64,000 nt of DNA from Linnemannia schmuckeri (Eukaryota > Mortierellomycota > Mortierellomycetes > Mortierellales > Mortierellaceae), in contig JANATG010000002.1 in NCBI GenBank assembly GCA_029449235.1, forward strand, positions 3,472,001-3,536,000, given 5' to 3'. Both the position numbers and the translations under genes were made by a program. Each line of letters begins with the position of its first letter. The stretch's first letter is position 1. Below, piece after piece: positions 43,971-54,152 of this stretch. The notes under the pieces were generated by a model. The model made no database searches and was not told the DNA's origin. It saw only the letters and a list, made by a program, of their open reading frames with translations.

Positions 43971-46538
43971 CTAGATACGAATGAAAGGAACTCTTCCTAT
44001 CCTCTCCATCAATGACAACTTCCTTCTTCCCAACAGACTCTCCAACAACCGCTCATCAGCTGCGCGTGGTTCCTTGGTTGCTCCAGGGCAGGTTCGATCC
44101 TCATGTGTGGCTAGCGAAGCGCCACACGGGCAGAACCCATCACGTGTAATGTATCCGTAAGCTCGACTCCAGTCACCTCGGGGACCTGTATACTTGGATG
44201 TTTTGTCCTTGGCAGAGATACCTTGCATCTGCTCCCACGCGATCGTCGTGGAGCATCGGGGTTTCCAGATCAGCTTTGAGGCCTGCGTCTCCAGGTAGCC
44301 AATAAACTTGTGAAGGACCGTCTTGGCAATGGACCGTGGGGTCCTGAAGGCCGAGGACCACTCAGTCAACATGCTCTTGGGGGTGATTCCGCGAAGAAGG
44401 TCCGAAACGTGCCACTTGGGGTTTTCATCACGATCGGGAGCAGGACTACCGCTGTGCACGGCTCGAGCTCCACCGATAGAAGAGAATCCCCGAATATGAT
44501 CCGCATCTGAGGGGGACTGCCAGTATATGGGTACTGGCCGTGGTGCTTGACGACCATTGTCAGTTGCTCGCTTGTGTTCACGCTTCCTGGCGGCATTGTA
44601 GCTATTTGTTGCCTGAACGCCCCATTCATCAATCTTGCCCATGGCCTCCTTCCATATCGCAGTGGTTGTCTCAACAGTAGAGGGGCATCTCCAGACGTGC
44701 TCATTGTCTTCCTCCTTCTGCTCACATTGTCGACACAGGCAGGTTGAGTACAAATCAGGCTTCCGAGCCTGCATGGAGTTCAATGTTGGCAACATTCCAT
44801 GCAGTTTCTTGATATGATGTGTTCGTTGGTGAGAGTCCTTGCTGTTGCTGTAAAAGGTGAAGACGGCGCGTCTGTCATGGACATGGGCCAAGGCCGAACT
44901 CCATTCCACATCGTCAATGTCCGAGATCGCCCTCTTGGTCCGTCTTTGTGATATCCAGACTTGATGATGGCGGATTGTTGATTGTTGTTTGAGGAGCTGT
45001 CGCAGATCGATTTCGACAAGCCTGCCATTGCAATGTGCAAAGCTTGTAATGTCCGTCTGCTGAGTGAGATCCACCACCAAAGGCACCGTAACACTCTGTG
45101 CTGCCGCCTTTGCCGCCTGATCCGCTAGCTCATTTCCTTGAATGTTGTTGTGTCCCTTGATCCATACCACTTCGACTTCGCCTGGCCGAGATTCCACAAC
45201 CTGCCATAATACCGCCCAGATACCGGCATAAGTGCTCCTGAATCGTTTCCTCGGTAAGGCATCTTGACGATTCTTCACCATATGATGATACTGTTCCACC
45301 ACCGACTGGTTGTCCAGTTTGACCACAATGTTTTGTTCCGGAGGTGCTGACAGGACTGCGGCTAGTAAGCCCATGAGCTCAGACTTGGCCGAGGATGCAT
45401 GACCGTCCGTTCGTCCTTGTACTGTCAGGGGATTGTCCTGAGTAAGGTCCACCACTCCAAAAGCCAGTGACACGTCGGATGTTCCTGAGTTCAGAAGAGA
45501 TCCATCCGAGTACAAAACTCGGGGGTGGAGTTGTCTACTGGTGTGTTCTGTATTGTTCGCATGGACGCTGCTTCCGCCGGTGAGAGACAAAGTGGGCCGA
45601 ATGTTGTGGTGAGGGGTCCTGGTGCTGCAAGCGGTTGGACTCGGTACTGTTCTTGCAAAGGGAAGTTCGAGGTTGTGTCAAAGGCTGATTTGCGTAGTGG
45701 TTGGGTCTTCTTGGGCCGGGGCATCGTCTCCTTTAGGCGAGAGACGACCGAGCGATGGTGAAGACGGTGAGCCTTTTTTTCCTGTTGCTGCTGTTGTTTT
45801 CTGTCACGGAGGGACTCTTGCAAACGTGAGACAACAGAGTAGTGCTGAAGACAAAGTGCCTTTGCTTCCTGTTGCTTTCTGGCTCGAAGGGATTCCTGTA
45901 AACGAGATTCCACTGCTGCTCTGATCAGTCTGGTTTCCATATCCGAGCGGAGAGAATCAAGGTGGCGAGTCCGGTACTCATTGACAGCCTCGGTGGCTCG
46001 GCGACGTATTCCAAGGGCAACGGTCTTGCGACGACTAGCAACAGACTGAACACGCGCAGCTGCATTGACAGCGTCATGGTCGACGTTGGATAGCATGGCG
46101 GTTAGGTCTTGCGGTCTCTTAGCAAGTTGCTTCCGATACTGAGCTCTAAGGGCGTCATACTTGGTGGTGTTCTTCGCCTGAAGCTTCTTGGTCTCGCAAG
46201 TAATGCGTAGGATCTCGGCGTTGTATTCTGCCGCGGGACGAAGGAGACGGTGTCCGCAGGTGCTGTCCAGGGAGGCGACTGCCCGCTCGAAGATAGGGTC
46301 AGTTGCATTGGGTGGAAGAGGAGATTGAGTGTGAGGAGATAAGAGAATGGATACAGGTGTTGGAGTGGAGGTAGCTGGCGTGTTGAATGGTGTGTCTGTG
46401 CAGGAGAGGAGAGGTGCAGGTCGATCAAATGTAGCAGAGAGTACAGGGCTCGAGACTGGGACTGGGATGACGATAGGCGACGAGACTGTAACTGGGGTGA
46501 CTACGGGCGGCGAAGCCGGGGATAGTAACGACGGAGGA
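43971..46538 (-). pseudogene. RNase H element ORF, copy 2, frameshifted
   Basis: The protein is almost the same as that of copy 1, from the charged region to the C-terminal FCPCGASLATHEDRTC. The RNase H acids and the zinc motif are all present. Copy 1 has six G at 37876-37881; this copy has five (45521-45525). That splits the gene into an upstream part (to about 45526) and a downstream RNase H part. Upstream, the frame stays open to the truncation at 46538. The lesion is a single homopolymer slip and may be very recent. Confidence 0.85.
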
Positions 46539-46672
46539 AAGGGACAAATCTATAACTTTATCACAAGGAATTGAAACCAAAACGCGTCTGCGCCACCCAG
46601 CCATGCTAGTAAAAAAAAAAAATTGGTCAACAACAAAATCCAAAGAACATGGTACAACTCCATTACATCGAT

Positions 46673-46744
46673 TCGGCCTTAGCTCAGTTGGGAGAGCGTC
46701 AAAATGAAATTGGAAGGTCGTGTGTTCGATCCACACAGGCCGTA
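46673..46744 (+). pseudogene. Decayed tRNA-Phe
   Basis: Most of the sequence matches the tRNA-Phe at 43115: TTAGCTCAGTTGGGAGAGCGTC and GGTCGTGTGTTCGATCCACACAGG. The anticodon arm is damaged: TCAAAATGAAATTGGA has lost one loop base and one stem pair. The outermost acceptor pair is mismatched. A and B boxes remain, so it might still bind TFIIIC even though it cannot decode. Confidence 0.8.
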
Positions 46745-47189
46745 TCACTTCCTCTTTTTTCATCACCCTTTGGAGCACCTAAAAATGATGGGTAATGGCA
46801 GTGCGAGTGAAGCAAGAGAAGGGAGACCCCTGTGTTTGTAAAACGAGATGGAAAGAGGTACTATAACTGCGGCATGTCGACATTGGAAACAAGGTTTTCT
46901 AACCCTGTGTGAAATACAGTCCTGTGAAAACGATCTGGACTTTTGGCATATCGAGACACAGAGCGGAGCAATCGTGTTCAAACAAGAAGAAGATGGTACG
47001 GCCAGCATCAGTACCAATGATTGCGATTTATTTAGATATGAAATATGGTTACATAAGCAAAAGAACCCTCGCTTCCTTCATCCATTTTTGATGACAAAAG
47101 AAGCAACAAAAGTGTGTACTTTATCGAGCAAAACAAAGATGGTATACGGTAAAGAGAAAAAAAGCAGGGTTGTAGCGAAAGACTATACT
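46745..47189. other. Spacer between mobile-element island and J-domain gene
   Basis: No gene. A TTTATT at about 47028-47033 is a possible minus-strand poly(A) signal for the J-domain gene. Confidence 0.4.
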
Positions 47190-48331
47190 CTATTGGAGGC
47201 TTTTGAAGATCTTGGCAGCCAAGGTGGCAATGATAGCGGCCTTGTGTGCATGTTCCAATCGTCCAAACGCCTCAATTACACTAACACCCTTTTGATCTCT
47301 GATACGGCCCAAGGTCTTTCCACCATATCCTCCCTATTCGTGTGGCAGTTTCATGAGTGAAGGGTTGAATGGAGTGTCAATCGGATATCAATAATGCGCG
47401 AAGGATTGTCCACAAGACATATAGAGAAGCAGCATATGATCATGTATGTCCACCAAAACAGAACAAAGCAAGCATAACAGGCAACACAAAGCAAAAAGAA
47501 ATATAAGCATGATGCATGCCATGCACAACATCAACAATCAACCCTTCAAGCAGCCCTACTCCATCATTGGCATCAACGAGAAAAAAAAACATACAATAAG
47601 GGCACCGGGAATACCGCCACAGATGAATCCAAGCGCAGCTCCAGAGGCCATTCCGACAGGCGAATAAAACGAAGTTGGGTTCTGCACCTCAGGTCGAAGC
47701 AACTCCTCAAAGACGCCTCCAAAGACCGTCTCTGGCTCTGCATGTCCTCGTGCTGTCGCCGAGGTCGACCACGACCCGCGGTTCTGAGCCGATCGCCGCG
47801 CAATGTCGTATTCCTTACGTCTCTGCGTATTTGACAGCACATAGTATGCGTCTATTATGCATTTGAAGGATGAGGATGAATCTTAGACGTACTTTCACTG
47901 TTGAGCTGTCGGGGCCGAAACGAAAAGAGGGGGCATGGCTTCCAAGGGTAATATACCTGCGACTTGCTGGAAGAGGTAAGTGGCTTCGTCCTTGGACAGG
48001 GGTCGTTCACCGTCGGGGCCTCCTAGGTTGGTAGTCCTGTCGGGGTGAGTCCTCAACGCCTCCCGCTTGTAAGCCTCTCGAATCTGTTCCGAAGTCGCCG
48101 TCTCTGGCACTTTCAGTAGTTCTAGTCGTTTTTAAGTCGTCAGCGGCAGGTAAAAGAGAGTAGTGGGATTGTCAATAAATGCAATGAGTGAGTTTGAAAT
48201 AACGACGCCCAGACCATACACTTCACATGAGACAACAGCAAGAAGGAGAGAGGCGAGGAGACAGGTAATGAGTTATTGTTGGTTGTTGTTATTTGGTGTT
48301 GTTTACCATAGTAGTCGGGAAAATTGCTCAT
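47190..48331 (-). CDS. J-domain (DnaJ-type) co-chaperone with hydrophobic C-terminus
   Basis: Four exons (48331-48307, 48121-47957, 47851-47595, 47333-47190) encode 196 residues. The J domain starts at the N-terminus (MSNFPDYYELLKVPETATSE) and has the HPD motif in REALRTHPDRT, then AYYVLSNTQRRKEYD. It would stimulate Hsp70 ATPase. After a linker, EELLRPEVQNPTSFYSP leads to a Gly/Ala-rich hydrophobic stretch (GMASGAALGFICGGIPGALI) and then GRIRDQKGVSVIEAFGRL and an alanine-rich helix. This tail layout is shared by a small group of fungal J-proteins of unknown client. Exon 4 was found by frame and by similarity of GKTLGRIRDQKG to that group. The HPD motif is intact. Confidence 0.85.
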
Positions 48332-48763
48332 GGTGTGTGAATTAGATCTCTGTGTTGATGCTCTTGATGTTGATCCTGTGTCGATTGTCCCGAGCGAGTA
48401 AGAAGAGAGTAAATGAGAGCGAGACAGAAAGTAGATGCGTTGCCAAGACACCCCTATGATTTTTTGTCGGTTTTTATTCTGAAAAAAAAAAGTGTTCGGC
48501 TGCACGTACTTCACGTACTGCACGTGAGCAGAAAAAAAAAGCGCGCTGTCGCTCCGCCCTGAACGTCTTACTTCTCCACCCTGCTTCACGCGTCATCGTC
48601 GGCCGTTCATATTGCTATTACCTGTTATTGATTTGTTATTTCTCTCGTCATTCACAATGCCCCTTCCTCATTTATCCATCCTTGTCGTCTTTCCCAATGA
48701 CAGTCAGTCGCCCATCCTCTCTCCTTTCACGCTGGCGACGGCGGGTTCACCCTTCACCTACAT
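48332..48763. other. J-domain gene promoter side and 3' flank of RBR gene A
   Basis: Two A runs (about 48481-48490, 48531-48540), the second followed by GCGCGCTGTCGCTCCGCC. The palindromic-looking CACGTACTTCACGTACTGCACGTG lies at about 48504-48526. No gene. Confidence 0.45.
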
Positions 48764-50248
48764 TTAGCCATGTTGTGGACAACGCGTTCCGATGGTGCCA
48801 CAGACATAACAGAAGCGAGTCCCGCAGTGGCATGTTATGTGGTTGCAGCCTAGTAGCCAGAATATAGCGAAAACGTGGGATTGTAAGTGTCACGTAACGG
48901 AAGCCAAGCGGGCGCGATAAAGTACGAAAAAAAGGAAGGTGGGGGGAGACGTGGAGGAATGGATGTACTGTTCGGTACCTGACTCCTTCTCGATCTTCTG
49001 ACGGCATGTTGGACAATTTCTCCACTTGCTTGCATTAGCCAGGTCCTCAAATATCTTGTCCTGTCGCTTGTCGCAGTTATTGCCTACGAAGTAAAAAAAA
49101 AGTGTGAGATATCGGGTAAGGACGTGATTCTTTGTACCCATATCCATCCTAGTACTCTTGATACGCATAAAAGCCGATGCAAGAGCAGACGAGTTTAACT
49201 TTTACCATTGTGCGCGGGAGCCAAGCACATGGCGCAGAAGGGTTTCGAGCAGTAGGGGCAGTGATGGTCGACAGGCTGGGTCTCGTCGCAGAGCTCGCCA
49301 TCGATGAGCCTACCGCATGCGAGGCTTGGACAGTAGATCTAAGTCAGTCAGTGGTTGTGATCAATAGTTGTGTCAGTTGCATCAGCAGTGTGTCAGTGTA
49401 TCACATCAATGAGCAATCATTGTGAGAAGAAAAATACGAAAAAAAGCATAGCAAAATGCTGGTACAAAAACAAGCTAAAGAAAAGGAGCGAGGATAGCAC
49501 AAAAACAACACAATCCCGTTCCATCGCACAGAATCGACAAAGCGCGTTCTTCTCATTTAACAACAAGAACAAGCAAAGAGAATACCTTCTTCTTGATAGC
49601 ATGCTCAAGTCCCAATGTATACCACTTGACAGCATCACCCCCCAAAAGCGTTTCAACCGCAAACGAAGAAACCATTTCCTCACAGCTCTCCTTCGGACAG
49701 ACAATCGGCCACACGTGCGCTTTAACCTGTATATTAATATACCGCGCCGAACACTCCATACAAAATGCATGGCTCTTGTCCATGTGCAATGAGCATCCCA
49801 GCTTCAAGGGCACTTGTTGTTCTGGTTTGAGCAGAGCGTCCACGGCGGCGGCGGAGGCAAGTACTTCTTGTTCCTCGCACAGGACACGGCGCACACCAAA
49901 GAGAGCACTCGTCCAGCGGACACGACGTTGGCGAGCTCGACCGGTCCGACCGTGTGCGTGGCCGCAAAGAATCGGGACTGATTGCTTCTTGATCCGAGGC
50001 AGGAGTGGGAGGACATTTGTAGTGATGAGGTCATAGTCTTGTAGGTCGCTTTGGTAGCCGGGGAGGTCCTTGAGCGAGAACCATTCGAAATCTTCGAGAC
50101 AGATGCCGCACTTCAGAATGCGCGCAGGTGCTGGGGCCCGCGTGGACTGAGTCGAGGGTGGTGGAGGCGAGGAGCGAAACTTGTTGTCGAAAAGGAGACG
50201 ATAGTTCGAAGTCGCGGCCTCAGACGACGAGCGGGTGATAGTAGACAT
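48764..50248 (-). CDS. RBR-type E3 ubiquitin ligase A (RING1-IBR-RING2)
   Basis: Four exons (50248-49586, 49338-49206, 49083-48979, 48849-48764) give 328 residues. RING1 begins CGICLEDFEWFSLKDL (about 48) and, after a long insert, continues CSLHMDKSHAFCMECSARYI to CPKESC. The IBR (222-274) has IYCPSLACGRL and HCPYCSKPFCAMC. RING2 has NCPTC, then GCNHITCHCGTRFCYVCG; the presumed catalytic cysteine is Cys302. RBR ligases accept ubiquitin from an E2 onto this cysteine before passing it to a substrate. The last intron splits the glycine codon just before Cys302. A similar gene lies immediately upstream in tandem (B). Exons 2 and 3 have identical lengths (133 and 105 nt) in both. Confidence 0.9.
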
Positions 50249-50780
50249 CTTTGTCTGTTGTTTTGAGGGTGCGTTGTTGAAAGAAAAGGGGGAAAGAAAA
50301 GAGGGAAAGCAAACAAAAAAAAAGAGAATAAAATAAAGGCGAGAGGGGTGAAAATCCGAGTGAGCAAGGTGATCGACAGCAATGTTAATGGAGGCGATTG
50401 GCTTATTGAACAGAGCTGGTTTGCACAGGCATCCTCAGCGGCAATGATAGTGATGGATAAAGCCTGTTGCTTTTGTTGTCATGGTGTCCTGTTCTTGTTT
50501 ATTCTTTGTTCGTAATTTCGTCAAGTCATTCATATTTACAAATGTGCGGCCAAAGACATCCTCCCAGCGAAGGCATGCTTTTACCCTATCACAGTGCCCT
50601 TCTGTTGCCTATCCTATTGCCCACTGTCCGTTGCCCTAGTGTAAAAAATCTCTCCTCCGTCTCTCCCAAATTGTAGATCAGCCACGCACATCCCAATGCT
50701 GTATCATGAGACGCGTCCGCCTCCTCGCCTTGGTATTGTCGTGCTTCGTCCACTCTCGTCGAATTCAAGACCAGGTCCAA
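50249..50780. other. Spacer between the two RBR genes
   Basis: The 5' flank of gene A has purine-rich A runs (50279-50340). No gene was recognised. Transcripts of B and A run in the same direction. Confidence 0.4.
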
Positions 50781-52435
50781 TCAATGTTTATGTCGGTTTC
50801 GACAGGGCCATCCATTGCCACCGCACACATAGCAGAACTGGTTCCCGCAGCGACATGTCATATGGTCACAACCTATCAACAACAACAACAACAACAATCA
50901 GTGTAATGGAAACATCACGATAATGTGGGCAAAGACAGATCATAATCAGCGACGTGACGAATCATACGAGAAAGAAAGCGAGAGTTAAAAGGAAATAAAG
51001 GGTACCTGATTCCTTTTCTATCATATGTTTACAGGAAGGGCAGCTCTTCCATTTACTGTCGGTGGCCATGGTCTCAAAGATCTTATCCAGTCGTTGCTGA
51101 CAGTTAATACCTATGTCATGTTGTAACAGTCAAAAAACAAATTCAAGGGGAGTGGGTCGGTCAGTTAGATCGATCAGTCTGGCAAGAACAGGACATACTA
51201 ACATGTAGTGCGGAGAAAAAAATCAAGGCGCTCAATTGTTTCATTCATGCCGTGCCTGGAGGGAGAAGAGGTGGGGTTGCATGGTCACAGGGCCCCGTTA
51301 TTTAAATTGGCCATAACAAAAAAAAAAAAAGAGTCGATATAAACATAATGCATACCTGTGTGTGCTTCGCCATGGCACATGGCGCAGAAGGGCTTATTAC
51401 AATAGGGGCAGTGGCGGTCGACGGGTTCTTCTTCGTCGTTGCGGTCGCCGTCAATCAACCGTCCGCATGCGTTACTTGGGCAGTAGATCTGTGTCATCAA
51501 AAGAGAACGAAGACGTGAGTACAAAAAGATTATAACAGAGAGAAAGAGAGACGAAAAAAAAGGGTTTGTTAGTGAACAAGGCGCGCGCGTTAGCTTAGCT
51601 CTTTGTCACAAACAAACAACTCAAAAGTGGGAGGGAGACGGGAAGACAAACAGATGGTCCATGTTCGAAAAAGATATCGCACATCATTCATCATCTATCC
51701 CCCTCAAACAGACAAAGGCGCTCTCTGTCAGCCTTTCCTTGACAAAAAATAAAAACAAACGTTTACCTTTTTCTGAATCGCGTGCTCAACAGCAAGACGG
51801 TGCCACTGGAGGGCCTCACTACCCAAGAGAGTCTCAACCGCAAACGAAGATACAACCTCCCGACAGTTCTCGTGGGGACAGACGATCGGCCAAGCCTGCG
51901 CCTTGACCTGTGTATCAATATATCGCGCCAAGCACTCAAGACAGAACGCATGATCTTTACCCGTATGCAACGAGCAGCCCAACTTCAGAGCCTCGAGCGA
52001 GGGACCAGTCGCAGAGACTTGTTTGAGCTTCTGTTCCCGACGTTGACGACGGCCTTCCCCTCCAAACAAGGAACGGATACCACGACCCGGATGGGCGCGT
52101 GTTCCTGTGCTTGTGCCTTGGTTACGAGAATGGCTGCAAAAGATGTGGAAGGAGCGCTGACAGATCTGAGGAAGACGCGAGAGAGGGGATGATGATACTG
52201 CCGTTGAGGCGCTATTGCCTTTGGGGTCTTCCTGGTACCCATTGAGGTCCTTGAGCGAGAACCATTCAAAGTCGTCCATGCAGATGCCACATTGAAGGAT
52301 ACGTGCTGGTGGAGGTGGTGGTAGAGGGGAAGGGATATGGTGATGTTGTTTCTGATGGTGATGGGTCGATGGCCCGACTTTGGACGGCGGGTGGGCCATA
52401 GTGGTCATCGTGATATGCTGCATCCTGAAGCCCAC
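50781..52435 (-). CDS. RBR-type E3 ubiquitin ligase B (RING1-IBR-RING2)
   Basis: Four exons (52435-51767, 51488-51356, 51110-51006, 50872-50781) give 332 residues. RING1 begins CGICMDDFEWFSLKDLNGYQ and continues LGCSLHTGKDHAFCLECLARY. The IBR has IYCPSNACGRLIDGDR and HCPYCNKPFCAMC. RING2 has SCPSCKHM, then GCDHMTCRCGNQFCYVCG with the presumed catalytic Cys304. The N-terminus is His/Pro-rich, and several in-frame ATGs near the start leave the first residue uncertain. Domain order, intron positions and exon lengths match gene A, so the pair arose by tandem duplication. The RING1 inserts have diverged strongly. Confidence 0.9.
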
Positions 52436-54152
52436 TGCCTGCTACTGCTGGTTGCTGTTGTTTTTCTTCTGGACGATAGGGTTGGTGAAAGAGAGAGAGA
52501 GAAGGAGCAGGATATCAGGGAAAGAGGAAAGGAGGGAAAGTGAGAGGAAGAGAAAACGGACGAGAGAGAGAGAGAGAATAAAAAAAAGAGAAAGGATAAA
52601 GGGGTGATTGACACTCGTCTGGGTGTGTTTAATGTGATAGGCTGTATTGGACGGGATGCTAAGGTCAAGGCACAACACAGGCACAAAAAGGGTATAACGA
52701 TAATGTGTTCCGTTGGCTGGAAGCAAGTGCGAGAGAAGGAGAGGGAAAAGAAGCGTTGGTTGTGAGAATAGGCTGTTGTTGTTGCTAATAGATGGGGATA
52801 AACGGATGCGTTGTTGCAGTGGTAGCGGTTATTGTTGTTGTTGAAACAAACAAGAAAAAAAGAAGAGAAAGAATGGTGATGAAGAAAAGAAAGAAAGAAA
52901 CAAAAGAGAAAGAGGGACGCATTATTTATGTTGCCCCTATTCGCTACCCCGCTTTTTGTTTTTTCTCCGTATGGCTTTACCTTTTCGCAACAATCGAAAA
53001 GAAAAAATGAAATCGGACCCCTCCGGACACCTCGGTCTCCTCTTTTCGGTGGTGTATGCGTGCAAGAGAGAGAGAAGGAGAGAGAACGAGTAAAGACACT
53101 CGCCACGAGCGCTTGTAGTATCAACTGGTTCAGTCAAAAAAGTAAGGGAGGATGAGGCAAACAGGCAGCAGATAGGGCCGACAAAAGGAAAAGAAGGCAA
53201 GAAAAGGGCAGAGAGGAACATGCTTTTGGACTACGGCGGGTTGAGAGAGAGAGAGATAAAGAGAGTCAGCTTGCCATTAGTCAATCATAGAGTACTCATA
53301 CAACAAGACACTCTCTACAATAGCGTAACCTTGCCATACAACGGCACCGCGTGATAGCAATACTAATAAAAAAAACCTCGCTCGCTCTGAACTGATTGAT
53401 GACCACGCATGGGTTGGTGCTCCTTTCTAAACAATAGCGAGCTAAGACAAGGTTATGGAGTTTGTTCAAGAGCACAAATGGCTGCGCCCTCATGTCCAAT
53501 TTCTATTACCTTTTTCTTGCCAGATTTGCCACCCCTCTTTTCTGTTTTCATTGTAACCAATTTTCGATTCTCGACTCTATTTTGCCCTCCCTCACTTCTC
53601 TCGCTTGGGGCTCTGTGCGACCGACAGCTTTCTACTCTTCAAGGGTCGACAGGGATATTTTCAAACAGAAAGAGGACGGAACGGCAAACACGCCCTTTTA
53701 TTCTTCCCATTCTCTCTTTCTATAGTTCATTCTTTTCCTGTCGTTATCGCACGCTTATTTTCTGTTAATGGAGAGTTTATTTGTAGGCAATAGTATCATA
53801 CAAGGTCAAAAAGGACGAGAGAAGAGAGGTATAGAAGAGGCAAAGTCAGAAGGCAGTGCATCAAGAAAGAAAAGAACAAAAAGAATGTGTACTTCTGAAA
53901 CGCAACATGGTTGGAACAAGAAAAAGAAGAAATGTCTTTGGAAGCCAGCAAAAAAAAAAGGTCAATCCCGCCCAGCCTCTCAAGAGAGAAAGCTAAAGAA
54001 GGGGTCGAGATTACCATCGAGAGGGAATGAAAGAGAGAAAGGAGCAGCCTTGGCAAAAGACAACATCCTCGCTCCTTCTCATAAGAGAGTGGCTTATGTG
54101 CATTGAGGAGAAAAAGAAGAGGAAAAAAGTTTCTTAGCTTGCCCCTACACTT
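52436..54152. other. Intergenic; no gene supported
   Basis: Purine-rich and GTT/GAGA low-complexity DNA on the promoter side of RBR gene B (52440-53100), then mixed sequence. Frames are Ser/Phe-rich or Lys/Arg-rich and show no domain. Confidence 0.5.

Larger units (their letters stand above)
43213..46538 (-). mobile_element. RNase H/zinc-finger retroelement, copy 2 (5'-truncated, interrupted)
   Basis: A nearly identical second copy of 36148-38898. On the element strand its 3' end carries six A (T run 43213-43218), 26 bp beyond the tRNA-Phe gene. Its 5' end stops abruptly at 46538 within the Pro/Ser-rich region, where copy 1 continues. A 573-bp inverted-repeat element (43273-43845) is inserted in the 3' untranslated part. 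The frame is broken by loss of one G. A decayed tRNA-Phe starts 134 bp beyond the 5' break. Confidence 0.78.

Noticed and set aside
46848..47360. 170-codon plus-strand frame
   Set aside because: Its second half is antisense to exon 4 of the J-domain gene, which has clear family similarity, and the rest has no recognisable domain.
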